A stretch of 28,054 nucleotides of DNA from CALFXN01 sp964451935. Lineage in GTDB: Bacteria > Synergistota > Synergistia > Synergistales > Aminobacteriaceae. Positions 14,234 to 21,860 of the stretch are shown in pieces. The position numbers and the translations under genes are program-made. Numbering within the stretch: position 1 is the stretch's first letter; each line of letters opens with the position of its first letter. The notes under the pieces were generated by a model, which searched no databases, had not been told where the DNA came from, and saw only the letters and a program-made list of their open reading frames with translations. The DNA lies in assembly GCA_964451935.1 (NCBI GenBank), contig CAYVKE010000031.1:1-28054 (forward strand), in the 5' to 3' direction.

Positions 14234-15669
14234 TGTCTGTGTCCGTTTCGTCCGGAATACGGCATTCTCTTCGTGCATCGACGAACGACGATCTCCTTGA
14301 GATGAAACGTTCCCCGACGGGGGCGGCGGCGCTGCCCCTGTTCCTTTTTCTTCTGGCCCTCATTTTTTCCCCGACGCTTCCCGCACATGCTGCGGATTTT
14401 GAAATCGCAGACCTGGAGACCTTTCGACAGGATCCGTTTCTCTGCATCCGCGGCGATTTCGATACGCCGCTTCTCTCTCCCGATCTTCAGCGACAGATGA
14501 AACAAAGGTACGATTCCGCATACTATGCGCCCTGGCGGCAAAAGAAGCCCGAAAGAGGGATCGAGTCCCTCACCTGGGGGTTTTCCACATACGGGAAGAA
14601 GGAGACATTCGGCGAAAACAGGAGACGAAGGAGTCCGGAGTGGTTCGCGAGGCAGCGGAAAAATGCGAACGAATCTCTTTTCGGAACAGAAAATCGCCCG
14701 GCTATCGCCGTCTGCGAAGCAGACCTTCGGATCTTCCCCTCTGCGGATCCGCTGTTTTTCGATTTCGATGAAGCAGGCGAAGGATACCCGTTCGACTACG
14801 GCCAGAACAGCGTCGTGAAGCCCGGAGAACCGCTTTTCGTCTCCCATCGTTCTGCGGACGGCGCGTGGTATTTTGTGGATGCTCCGACCGCTTCGGGATG
14901 GATCGACGCACGCCGCATCGGCGTGATGGATTCGGCCGACGTGATTCTTTTCTCGTCTCCGGACCGCATTGTACTTTTTCGGGACGACTTCCCGCTGGCC
15001 GACGAGCGCGGAGCGTATCTCGGACGTGCGAAAACAGGAGCGCAGTTCCCGCTTCTGGAAACCGATCTGTTGCACGGTTCTTTCCGCGTGCGCGTTCCGC
15101 TGAGACGGACGGACGGCGGCGTCGAACCCGGGAGCGCCGTCATTCCGATGACCGACGCGACCCGACTTCCGTTGCCTTTGACGCCGTGGAACGGAGCGCT
15201 CGTCGCCTCGTCTCTTCTCGCGGAGCCGTACGGGTGGGGAGGACTGCACGGCCGCAGGGATTGCAGTGCGCTGGTCATGGATTTCTTCGCTCCGTTCGGC
15301 GTCGCGATGCCCCGAAATTCACGGGAGCAGGCGGGAACCGGGCGGTGGATCGACCTCAAGGGAAAGGACTTTGAGGAAAAGGAGCGAATCCTGCTGAAAG
15401 AGGGGATTCCGTTTCGAACCCTTGTGGCCATGCCGGGGCATATCATGCTCTATATCNNNNNNNNNNGACAACGCCGGGGACATCCCCTCGTGTTTCACAA
15501 CATGTGGGGCGTCCGCACCCGTAATTCGGGACGTCCGGGGCGGCATATCGTCGGCAAGGCTGTCATCACGACGCTGGCTCCCGGCATGGAGCTTCCGGAT
15601 CACGACGGCGTCCCGGCCGGCAGGATCACGGGCCTGACGATCATCGGAGAATCGCGGCCGGGAGAGTGA
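14233..15669 (+). CDS. Secreted SH3-domain NlpC/P60 peptidoglycan peptidase (contains assembly gap)
   Basis: A predicted 478-residue exported cysteine peptidase that would cut peptide stems of peptidoglycan. The hydrophobic export signal lies at about residues 30-52 (ending PAHAADF), an N-terminal region has a spDLQ/APW pattern (about 80-100), and two SH3-like regions follow (about 150-320). The C-terminal NlpC/P60 domain has Cys344 (GRRDCSALVMDF), His403 (MPGHIMLYI) and His422 (VFHNMWG) as a plausible catalytic triad. The order resembles the four-domain NlpC/P60 proteins described in Desulfovibrio. The ten Ns fall between the two histidines; both sides read in the same frame, so the gene is probably intact. 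ATG 14233 overlaps the previous stop; ATG 14302 would give a more usual signal peptide but lacks a ribosome site. Confidence 0.87.
   Translation: MSVSVSSGIRHSLRASTNDDLLEMKRSPTGAAALPLFLFLLALIFSPTLPAHAADFEIADLETFRQDPFLCIRGDFDTPLLSPDLQRQMKQRYDSAYYAPWRQKKPERGIESLTWGFSTYGKKETFGENRRRRSPEWFARQRKNANESLFGTENRPAIAVCEADLRIFPSADPLFFDFDEAGEGYPFDYGQNSVVKPGEPLFVSHRSADGAWYFVDAPTASGWIDARRIGVMDSADVILFSSPDRIVLFRDDFPLADERGAYLGRAKTGAQFPLLETDLLHGSFRVRVPLRRTDGGVEPGSAVIPMTDATRLPLPLTPWNGALVASSLLAEPYGWGGLHGRRDCSALVMDFFAPFGVAMPRNSREQAGTGRWIDLKGKDFEEKERILLKEGIPFRTLVAMPGHIMLYIXXXXQRRGHPLVFHNMWGVRTRNSGRPGRHIVGKAVITTLAPGMELPDHDGVPAGRITGLTIIGESRPGE
15457..15466. other. Run of 10 undetermined bases (assembly gap)
   Basis: Ten Ns inside the peptidase gene. 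The flanking frames match if the gap is ten bases or differs from that by a multiple of three. The family has only a few residues here, so the true gap is likely short. Confidence 0.95.
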
Positions 15670-15823
15670 CGGAATACGTCCCGGGATCGGCGGGTTCCAC
15701 GAAAAAGCCCGGAAAACGAAGGAAATGGAAATGTCGGGTGAAGAACGGCCGATTGAAAGCCGCAGAATCCGATCCGGTTCTTGAAATCCGTGGAAATGAG
15801 GATGCGGCGTCTTCCGGGATGTG

Positions 15824-15832
15824 TGATACAAT
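15824..15832 (+). promoter_or_regulatory. Extended -10 promoter for the exported Lys-rich protein
   Basis: TGA directly before TACAAT, the same nine-base element as upstream of dctP-1 (1329-1337). No clear -35. The leader would be about 85 bases. The rest of 15670-15922 shows no gene or RNA I recognise. Confidence 0.45.
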
Positions 15833-15922
15833 CTCCCGGCGTTCGTTGGGAACAGCGAGCGACTATCGCGGTCGTTCGTGCGGCTTTCGTCGCACTAATC
15901 AAAAGCTACAGGAGGGATTTGC

Positions 15923-16480
15923 GTGTTTGGAACAAAGGCAAAACGTATCGTGTTGCTTGTCTTGAGCGTTCTTTTCATGTTTTCGCTGGCGACAGCCGTT
16001 CTGGCCGCCGAGAAAGCGCCGATCGATTTCGGGAAGGACAAAAACAAGATGCACTGGTATCTTCTGGATTTCGGGACGAAGGATGACTCCGGCTATGCCA
16101 TCGTGCGCAAATACTACACCAACCCCGATGAGAAGACCAAGACGATCGACCTGATCGCATCCAAGTTCGGGATCGCCCACGACCGGGCGGCCCAGTTGTA
16201 CTTCACCGAGTACGGCTACACGTACTCTCCGGACGGAACCAGATTCGGGCTGACGTATGTGACCCACTACGACATGCTCGGCACGGAGATCAAGTCCACC
16301 ACGTTCGACGGCGCGACGATCGCGCTCGAGAAGCTGTCGAAGGACACGATTCCGCATAAAACGTATCAGTATATTATCGGAAAGAACAAGCCGCAGACCG
16401 CCAAGAAACCCGTCGCCGCCGCGAAACGGCCCGCGCAGAAGAAGACGCCTGCAAAGAAGCCCGCTGCGGTCAAGAAGTAG
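15923..16480 (+). CDS. Exported protein with Lys/Ala/Pro-rich tail, unknown function
   Basis: A 185-residue secreted or periplasmic protein. A signal peptide covers residues 1-29 (basic start, hydrophobic core, cleavage near AVLA). The middle part (30-152) is rich in Tyr and Asp with no cysteines after the signal and looks like a small globular domain; I do not recognise it. The tail (about 154-185) is a low-complexity run of Lys, Ala and Pro (KKTPAKKPAAVKK at the end) resembling bacterial histone H1-like tails, which in an exported protein more likely binds peptidoglycan, polyanions or the cell surface. The GTG start has AGGAGGG at 15910-15916, six bases away. It is a single gene ended by a strong terminator. 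Confidence 0.82.
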   Translation: MFGTKAKRIVLLVLSVLFMFSLATAVLAAEKAPIDFGKDKNKMHWYLLDFGTKDDSGYAIVRKYYTNPDEKTKTIDLIASKFGIAHDRAAQLYFTEYGYTYSPDGTRFGLTYVTHYDMLGTEIKSTTFDGATIALEKLSKDTIPHKTYQYIIGKNKPQTAKKPVAAAKRPAQKKTPAKKPAAVKK

Positions 16481-16493
16481 AGAATGGCATTGA

Positions 16494-16527
16494 AGAGCCG
16501 GCCTTTGTGAAGCCGGCTCTTTTTTTA
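16494..16527 (+). terminator. Intrinsic terminator of the exported Lys-rich protein gene
   Basis: Stem AGAGCCGGC (16494-16502) and GCCGGCTCT (16512-16520) with a 9-base loop, then a T run to 16526. The convergent minus-strand gene ends inside the T run. Confidence 0.93.
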
Positions 16528-16872
16528 TTCTTCCTCCATTTCTTCCTCTCTGGAAAGGTCGTCGAGTCCCGCAAGGGCTTCAACATGATGCCGGAGTTCA
16601 TGAAGCACGGTTTCCTCGATTTCCCTGGACCAGACGGAGAGCGAATCATCCCGGAACAAATCGCGGAAAGAGCCGTAATAGAGGACGATGGATCGCCCCA
16701 TGACGGGGTCTTCAATGTACTCTCCGAGCGTGACCCGATCGTTTCGTGCGTCCGCACACAGTCGCGGCTGAACGGTGATCCCGCCGTTCAGGTTCGTGAA
16801 GAGTTCCCCGGGAAGCCGTTCGACGACGGCGCGGGTTACGTCCTGAAATTCCCGGAGTGTCATGACAGTCAT
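16525..16872 (-). CDS. Small zincin-like metallopeptidase family protein
   Basis: A 115-residue cytoplasmic protein with an HExxHH motif (His91, Glu92, His95, His96 in VLHELRHHVEAL) followed by Asp104/Asp105, typical of the minimal zincin family (formerly a domain of unknown function). Members are 110-130 residues and their substrates are unknown. The N-terminus lacks a signal, and the C-terminus is a run of glutamates. The start at 16872 has AAGGAGGC upstream (about 16882-16889 on the other strand); a second Met three codons in is possible. A TATAAT on this strand (16895-16900) is a likely -10, so its promoter region abuts the divergent GAPDH promoter. Confidence 0.85.
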   Translation of the reverse strand: MTVMTLREFQDVTRAVVERLPGELFTNLNGGITVQPRLCADARNDRVTLGEYIEDPVMGRSIVLYYGSFRDLFRDDSLSVWSREIEETVLHELRHHVEALAGLDDLSREEEMEEE

Positions 16873-16894
16873 GGCATCCGCCTCCTTCCGCGTC

Positions 16895-16900
16895 TATTAT
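16895..16900 (-). promoter_or_regulatory. -10 box of the metallopeptidase gene
   Basis: Perfect TATAAT on the minus strand, 23-28 bases before the start codon. No good -35 at standard spacing. Confidence 0.45.
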
Positions 16901-16920
16901 AGGCGGTCCATATCCCGTGA

Positions 16921-16949
16921 TTCACAACTTCCGCTCATTGTGGTAAAAC
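16921..16949 (+). promoter_or_regulatory. Predicted promoter of gap
   Basis: TTCACA (16921-16926), a 17-base spacer and TAAAAC (16944-16949) preceded by TGG as an extended -10. The transcript would begin near 16956, within the first arm of the inverted repeat that follows. Confidence 0.55.
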
Positions 16950-16953
16950 AAGT

Positions 16954-16976
16954 GTGTCCGATCGAATAACGGACAC
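16954..16976 (+). repeat. Inverted repeat at the predicted 5' end of the gap mRNA
   Basis: GTGTCCG (16954-16960) and CGGACAC (16970-16976) are perfect inverted copies with a 9-base spacer, overlapping the predicted transcription start. It could be an operator or a 5' stabilising stem-loop. Confidence 0.6.
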
Positions 16977-17010
16977 CCAGGAAAACGAACATCCCACGGA
17001 GGTGTTTTTT

Positions 17011-18018
17011 ATGAAGAAAGTTGCGATTAACGGTCTTGGCCGCATCGGAAGACTTGCGCTTCGTCACTACCTGCTCGAGCGCCCGAAACATTTCGAAATC
17101 GTCGCGGCGAACGACCTGACCCCGGGCGATGAGATGGCGTATCTCATCCGGTACGATTCCGTTCATGGGCGCGCTCCGTTCCCGGTTTCGGCGGGAGAGG
17201 GAACGCTGTCCTTCGGAGATACGACGATCAAGCTGTTTGCGGAAAAGGATCCGACGAAGCTTCCCTGGAAGGAACTCGGCGTCGACTATGTCATCGAATG
17301 CACGGGGCGCTTCACGAAGAAAGAAGCGGCGTCGAAGCACATCGAAGCGGGAGCGAAGCGGGTCATCGTGAGCGCGCCCTCGGGAGACGCCGACATCACC
17401 ATCGTTCTCGGCGTCAACGAGAAGGAGTACGATCCCGCAAAGCACGTCGTTGTGTCCAACGCCTCCTGCACGACGAATTCCATAGCTCCGGTCATCAAGG
17501 TTCTCGACGACGCGTTCGGCGTCGACTATTTCATGGCGACGACGATCCACGCGTACACCGCGACCCAGTCGGTCGTCGACACGCCCGTCGGCGACAAGCG
17601 CCGGGGCCGCGCCGCGGCGCTTTCGCTGATCCCCAGCACCTCGGGGGCCGCGAAGGCCATGATTCCGCTCTTTCCGCACCTCAAGGGAAAGATGGACATC
17701 ATGGCGGTTCGCGCGCCCGTCCCGGACGGATCGCTTTCCGACCTGTGCATCCGGTTCACGTCGGACGTCAGCGCGGAAAAGATCAACGGCGTCCTGAAGA
17801 AGGCGGTCGAGGGGCATCTCAACGGGATCGTGGACTTTGCGGAGGATGAGATCGTTTCCGCGGACATCGTTACGGATCCCCATTCGGGAATTGTGGACTC
17901 GACCTGCACGAAGGTCATCCTCGACCGGGTCGCGAAGGTCATGGTGTGGTACGATAACGAATACGGCTACGCACGGCGTTTGCTCGACCTTGCGGACCTG
18001 ATGATCGAAAAGGAATAG
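17011..18018 (+). CDS. gap: Type I glyceraldehyde-3-phosphate dehydrogenase
   Basis: A 335-residue cytoplasmic GAPDH catalysing the NAD-dependent oxidation and phosphorylation of glyceraldehyde 3-phosphate in glycolysis. It starts with the Rossmann motif INGLGRIGR. Asp35 (AANDL) is typical of NAD specificity. The active site is Cys153 in SNASCTTN with His180 in TIHAYTATQ, and the C-terminal segment WYDNEYGYARR is as expected. The length is normal and no key residue is missing. The start at 17011 follows GGAGGTG at 16998-17004; the frame is open from 16954 but that part is the leader inverted repeat. No phosphoglycerate kinase gene follows, so gap stands alone here. Confidence 0.97.
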   Translation: MKKVAINGLGRIGRLALRHYLLERPKHFEIVAANDLTPGDEMAYLIRYDSVHGRAPFPVSAGEGTLSFGDTTIKLFAEKDPTKLPWKELGVDYVIECTGRFTKKEAASKHIEAGAKRVIVSAPSGDADITIVLGVNEKEYDPAKHVVVSNASCTTNSIAPVIKVLDDAFGVDYFMATTIHAYTATQSVVDTPVGDKRRGRAAALSLIPSTSGAAKAMIPLFPHLKGKMDIMAVRAPVPDGSLSDLCIRFTSDVSAEKINGVLKKAVEGHLNGIVDFAEDEIVSADIVTDPHSGIVDSTCTKVILDRVAKVMVWYDNEYGYARRLLDLADLMIEKE

Positions 18019-18030
18019 CGCGGCGTTCCG

Positions 18031-18060
18031 AAGGGCGGATCGAAAGGATCCGCCCTTCTT
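18031..18060 (+). terminator. Intrinsic terminator after gap
   Basis: An 11-bp perfect stem AAGGGCGGATC (18031-18041) and GATCCGCCCTT (18047-18057) with loop GAAAG, followed by CTTCATT. It sits between convergent genes, and the stop of the minus-strand flavoprotein abuts it. Confidence 0.8.
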
Positions 18061-19343
18061 CATTCCTCCGAAAGCAGGCGCGCCGCCTGCTCCCCGGCCA
18101 CCCATCCGGTGCTCCAGCAGATCTGGAGGTTGAAGCCCCCGGTCGGTCCGTCGATATCGAGAATCTCTCCGGCGAAAAAGAGATTCGGCGCGAGCCGCGA
18201 ACGCATGGTCTTGGGATCGACTTCCCTGAGCGAAACGCCGCCCGAGGTGACGATCGCCCAGTTGAGCCCCAGAAGCCCTTCCGGCGTGACCGGATAGGCT
18301 TTCATGAACGAACAGAGGGACTGGCGTTCCTCCTTCGTGATCTCCGCCGCAGGCGTGGGCGGATAGATGCGGCACGCGGAGAGGATGACGCCCACCATCG
18401 GCTCGGGGAGAAGCGCGCGAAGGACGCTTTTGATCTCCTCGCGCCCGCGCTTGAGGAACTCCCGTTGAAAGCGGGCGTCGAGCATTTCGTAGGAGAGCGC
18501 CGGCTTGAAGTCGATCGTGAGCGTCAGCGGCCCCTCCTTCATGAGGTCCAGAAGATCCCGGCTGAAATCCATGGCTATCGGACCGCTCAGGCCGAAATGC
18601 GTGATCGAGAGGTCCCCGAATCGCTCGTCCCGTTTCTTGCCGTCGATCCATGCCGTGATCGAGACATTCTTCAAGTCGAGCCCCTGCGCCGCGAAAATCC
18701 CCGATTCCCGGATGCGGATCGGAGCGATCGACGGCCTGGGTTCGACGATCGTATGCCCGAGCTTCTTGGCGAACCGGTACCCGTCTCCGGTCGATCCCGT
18801 ACGCGGGTAGGCTGCGCCGCCGGTCGCGAGGATGACCGCGCCGACGGGCTCTCCGCTGCTCGCGAGAACGATTCTCCGGATCTTTCCGGTTTCCTCCGAG
18901 ATCGAAAGATCCCGGACCTCCTCGCCGAACCGGAATTGCACGCCGCCTTCCTGCGCGTATCGGACGAGCGCGTCGCGGATGTCGGAAGCGGAGCGGGATT
19001 CCGGGAAGACCCGCTTCCCGCGTTCCACGACTGAAGGCACGCCTCTGGCTTCAAAGAAGGCCCGTATATGATCGGGGCCGAAGGTGTTGAGCGCGCTGTA
19101 GAGGAACCGTCCGTCCTTGCCGTACGCCGCGATGAACTGCTGGATGTCGGGCTCCGCATTAGTGTAGTTGCACCGACCCTTTCCCGATATGAGAAGCTTT
19201 GCTCCCGCTTCGGGATTCTTATCGAACAGGGCGACATTCGCGCCAAGCTCCGCGGCTCGTCCGGCCGCCAGCAATCCGGCCGGCCCGCCTCCGATAACGG
19301 CCAGAACGCCCTGTCCGGCGCCCGTGTTGTTTTGTTCTTCCAT
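18060..19343 (-). CDS. FAD-dependent oxidoreductase, BaiN/HI0933 family
   Basis: A 427-residue flavoprotein. It has the dinucleotide-binding GGGPAG (residues 18-23), the family-specific GKGRCN (54-59), a second nucleotide-binding run (VILATGGAAYPRTGSTGDGY, roughly 170-190) and a C-terminal FAD-contact segment, GEILDIDGPTGGFNLQ with CWSTGWVAG. This is the HI0933-like family (also annotated aminoacetone oxidase or BaiN-like). One clostridial member reduces bile-acid intermediates, but the role in most bacteria is unknown, so no substrate is assigned. The start has AGGAGGG about 10 bases upstream. It is transcribed divergently from the phosphoesterase operon. Confidence 0.92.
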   Translation of the reverse strand: MEEQNNTGAGQGVLAVIGGGPAGLLAAGRAAELGANVALFDKNPEAGAKLLISGKGRCNYTNAEPDIQQFIAAYGKDGRFLYSALNTFGPDHIRAFFEARGVPSVVERGKRVFPESRSASDIRDALVRYAQEGGVQFRFGEEVRDLSISEETGKIRRIVLASSGEPVGAVILATGGAAYPRTGSTGDGYRFAKKLGHTIVEPRPSIAPIRIRESGIFAAQGLDLKNVSITAWIDGKKRDERFGDLSITHFGLSGPIAMDFSRDLLDLMKEGPLTLTIDFKPALSYEMLDARFQREFLKRGREEIKSVLRALLPEPMVGVILSACRIYPPTPAAEITKEERQSLCSFMKAYPVTPEGLLGLNWAIVTSGGVSLREVDPKTMRSRLAPNLFFAGEILDIDGPTGGFNLQICWSTGWVAGEQAARLLSEE

Positions 19344-19384
19344 TTGTCCGGTCCCTCCTGAGTTCCCTCGTTTCTTGGGTGCCT

Positions 19385-19393
19385 ATCATACCA
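19385..19393 (-). promoter_or_regulatory. Extended -10 promoter of the flavoprotein gene
   Basis: On the minus strand TGG precedes TATGAT. It lies about 40 bases before the start codon and only about 20 bases from the divergent promoter at 19411-19419, so the two may share regulation. Confidence 0.45.
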
Positions 19394-19410
19394 TTTCGTC
19401 CCGCATGCGG

Positions 19411-19419
19411 TGATAGAAT
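19411..19419 (+). promoter_or_regulatory. Extended -10 promoter of the phosphoesterase operon
   Basis: TGA directly before TAGAAT. The predicted transcript start (about 19426) is just ahead of the GGAGGA ribosome site, giving a very short leader. No clear -35. Confidence 0.45.
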
Positions 19420-19442
19420 GAGATTCCGGAGGACGCGCCGTC

Positions 19443-20054
19443 ATGTGGAAGCGATTGCTCACCCGGATCACCGATTCCCTGTACATTCCGGAAGACATCC
19501 TGGTTCTCGCGGGACGTCTCGTCGTGCATGTCTCGGACACGCCGTCGACGTTCTACCGTGAACTGCGCGGATTGATCGCGCGCCTGGATCCGGTTGCGCT
19601 GATCCACACCGGCGACATGGCGGACGAGGTCAAGATCGGGCTGTGTCCGAGGTTGCTCCCGTGGTACGAGCGGAAGCTGTCCGGCCTTGTCGACGCCATG
19701 CGAATTCTCCCGCCGGAACGAATCATCCTGGTTTCGGGGAACCACGACGACCCGGCTGCGCTTCGAAGGGCGTTCCCGGACTCGCCGTTTTTCGACGGTC
19801 GGGGGCAAATCGTCGTTCACGACCTCGAATTGGGACTCAGCCACGATTTTCGGGGGATTTGCGCTCCGCCGAAACGATTCAACCTCTATGGCCACGACGA
19901 TTTCCGTTTCGACTCCGGAGAACGGAACGTCCTGTATCTGAACGGAATCGCGGGAATCAACTGCATCGATGTCCTGACGGGAGACGTCTATTCCATCCCA
20001 TATCCGTCGTATGTCGACCGGGACAGAAGCAGGATACGAAAATGCGGGCTCTGA
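19443..20054 (+). CDS. Calcineurin-like metallophosphoesterase
   Basis: A 203-residue cytoplasmic protein with the spaced metal-binding motifs of calcineurin-like phosphoesterases: Asp32 (HVSDTPS, where the usual DxH is replaced by D-T-P), Asp58 (HTGDMAD), Asn100-His101-Asp102 (GNHD), His134 (LSHDF) and His151 (YGHDD). Such enzymes cleave phosphomono- or diesters; the substrate is not evident. The missing first histidine may change the metal site. The start at 19443 follows GGAGGA at 19428-19433. It heads an operon with the two genes downstream, 31 and then 3 bases apart. Confidence 0.82.
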   Translation: MWKRLLTRITDSLYIPEDILVLAGRLVVHVSDTPSTFYRELRGLIARLDPVALIHTGDMADEVKIGLCPRLLPWYERKLSGLVDAMRILPPERIILVSGNHDDPAALRRAFPDSPFFDGRGQIVVHDLELGLSHDFRGICAPPKRFNLYGHDDFRFDSGERNVLYLNGIAGINCIDVLTGDVYSIPYPSYVDRDRSRIRKCGL

Positions 20055-20085
20055 ACGCATCAAACCCTTCAGGGAGGTGACCGTA

Positions 20086-21096
20086 ATGCTGACTTTCGTT
20101 CGCGGAGGCCCGCGCATTCTGATCGTTCGGGCGAGAAGCAGCGAATGGGACGAATTTCTTCAGGAAAGACTCCAGGCGATTCCCTATTCGACACGGGACG
20201 CGCTTGACATCGCCGGAGAAGGGCAGACGGTCTTTCTCTGTACGGGGGGAGAGGGAGCGGTTCGCCGGTCCCGCGTATACTTCTCTCCGAGACAGGCGGA
20301 CGACCTGTTGTGTCGCGTTCTGAACGAGAAACGGACAGTCGTGGATCGTATCATCCCTATTCCACGAATGATCGTGTTCCGGTATTTCGGCGATTACCGA
20401 AAGATCTTCGATCAGATGCTCGCGGAATTTCAAGGGGTTCGGGGCAAGCTTCGCCACGTCATGCGAAAAAGCAGCGATCTCGGCGCCGCGGTGTGCTTTA
20501 CGGACAAATCCCTGAACCGTCCGTTGCGAGTGGCCGATTTCGAGGATGACGTCCTCTATGTCAGGCAGCCGTTCGAAAGCATCTTCACGATCCTGCGGAA
20601 CAGAGGGCTCGATTACTTCAACGAAGGCCTGACCCAAAAGGAATGGAACGATGTCGAAATCCGGATGTACGACATGGAAGGGCTCTACGATCTTCATATC
20701 CGCCGGATGCGGATCGTGATGAACGCGCTCGAGGCGGGGCTGATTCTCGGCGAGGGGTGGGGAAAGGATTACGCGCATATCCTCATGCCCGTTCGCGTGT
20801 ATCGAATACGCATTCTCACGTTCCTGTCTCCCGAAGAACTGAAGCGGATCGTGATGGGACTGGAATACGCATCGAATGGAGACCGGTTCCTGGATCTCGA
20901 TCTGTATGCGAACAAGAAAAAAATCGGCTGGGGGGACATTATGAAGGAACACAGGGGGAACCGGCAGACCGTTGGAATGGAGCGCCAGAAGGATCTCGTT
21001 TCGATGCTCACCCCTTCCGAATGGAGCCGTCTGCTCGAAATAGAGAACGAAATCCGCGCACGAAACACGGGCGCGAATCAAAGAGAGGAGTCCTAG
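20086..21096 (+). CDS. Unrecognised 336-residue cytoplasmic protein
   Basis: I do not recognise this protein. It is soluble, without signal or membrane helix, rich in Arg, Asp, Glu and aromatic residues. It begins with beta-like stretches (TFVRGGPRILIVRAR, then TVFLCTGGEGAVRRSRVYFS) and continues mostly helical, with notable clusters DYFNEGLTQKEWNDVEIRMY and a charged C-terminus (LLEIENEIRARNTG). The start at 20086 is chosen because AGGGAGGTG (20071-20079) lies six bases before it; the frame is open to 20011 but that part overlaps the phosphoesterase gene. It is encoded between a phosphoesterase and a B3/B4-domain protein in one apparent operon, which hints at RNA, nucleotide or tRNA metabolism, without direct proof. 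Confidence 0.75.
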   Translation: MLTFVRGGPRILIVRARSSEWDEFLQERLQAIPYSTRDALDIAGEGQTVFLCTGGEGAVRRSRVYFSPRQADDLLCRVLNEKRTVVDRIIPIPRMIVFRYFGDYRKIFDQMLAEFQGVRGKLRHVMRKSSDLGAAVCFTDKSLNRPLRVADFEDDVLYVRQPFESIFTILRNRGLDYFNEGLTQKEWNDVEIRMYDMEGLYDLHIRRMRIVMNALEAGLILGEGWGKDYAHILMPVRVYRIRILTFLSPEELKRIVMGLEYASNGDRFLDLDLYANKKKIGWGDIMKEHRGNRQTVGMERQKDLVSMLTPSEWSRLLEIENEIRARNTGANQREES

Positions 21097-21099
21097 TCC

Positions 21100-21810
21100 A
21101 TGAAAATATCCGTTCATCCCAGGATATTCCAGTTGTATCCGGGGTACCATCGATGTGTCGTTGTCGCCGGGGGCGTATCCAACGCGGGCGAATCCGAAGC
21201 GCTGACGGAGATGCTTCGCGAAGCGGAAGAACGCGTCCGCGCGAACCCGGAACTCCGGGAGTTTCGGGCGAATCCGTATATCGCCGCCTGGAGAAACGCC
21301 TTCACGTCGTTCGGGCTCAATCCGAATCCGAACCCGCCTTCCGTCGAAGGCCTTGTCAAGCGCGTCCTGAGCGGCAAGACGCTCCCCTTCATATCCCCGC
21401 TCGTCACGATCTTCAATATCCAGAGCCTCACGAATCTGACGCCTCTCGGCGGAGATGACCTGGATACCGTGACCGGAGATCTGGAGCTGTGTTTCGCCGA
21501 TGGAACCGAGACGTATCTTCCCCTCGGCGGAGGCGCGGAGGAGCACCCGAAGGACGGCGAGGTGGTGTACAAAGATTCCCGCTCCGGAGACGTCTTCTGT
21601 CGCGGATGGTGCTGGAGGAACGGCGAACGGAGCAAAATCCGCTCCGAGACGACGAACGTGGCGATCAATGTGGACACGCTGCCTCCCGCGACTCCGGAAC
21701 TCGCGCGGCGCGTCGCCGAAGCGACGACCGATCTCGTGCGGACCTATTGCGGCGGGACCGTACGGATTTTCGATCTAAACGAGGTGTCCCCGTCCTTCAA
21801 TATCGGATGA
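21100..21810 (+). CDS. B3/B4 domain protein (PheRS beta-chain editing-like)
   Basis: A 236-residue cytoplasmic protein made essentially of one B3/B4 domain (about residues 60-210), the fold that in the beta chain of phenylalanyl-tRNA synthetase edits misacylated tRNA. Visible family segments are NPYIAAWRNAFTSFGLNP, the run SPLVTIFNIQSLTNLTPLGG, then GDLELCFADGTETYLPLGGG and, near the end, TTNVAINVDTLPP. Stand-alone B3/B4 proteins are common in bacteria and archaea; some may remove wrong amino acids from tRNA in trans, but most are uncharacterised. It starts 3 bases after the preceding stop, with AGGAG at 21086-21090. A weak GC hairpin (about 21815-21837) follows the stop. Confidence 0.85.
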   Translation: MKISVHPRIFQLYPGYHRCVVVAGGVSNAGESEALTEMLREAEERVRANPELREFRANPYIAAWRNAFTSFGLNPNPNPPSVEGLVKRVLSGKTLPFISPLVTIFNIQSLTNLTPLGGDDLDTVTGDLELCFADGTETYLPLGGGAEEHPKDGEVVYKDSRSGDVFCRGWCWRNGERSKIRSETTNVAINVDTLPPATPELARRVAEATTDLVRTYCGGTVRIFDLNEVSPSFNIG

Positions 21811-21860
21811 CGGCGGGGGGCGAACACGTCGGCCCCCTCGTCGTCGTCGCCGTACGGGAG

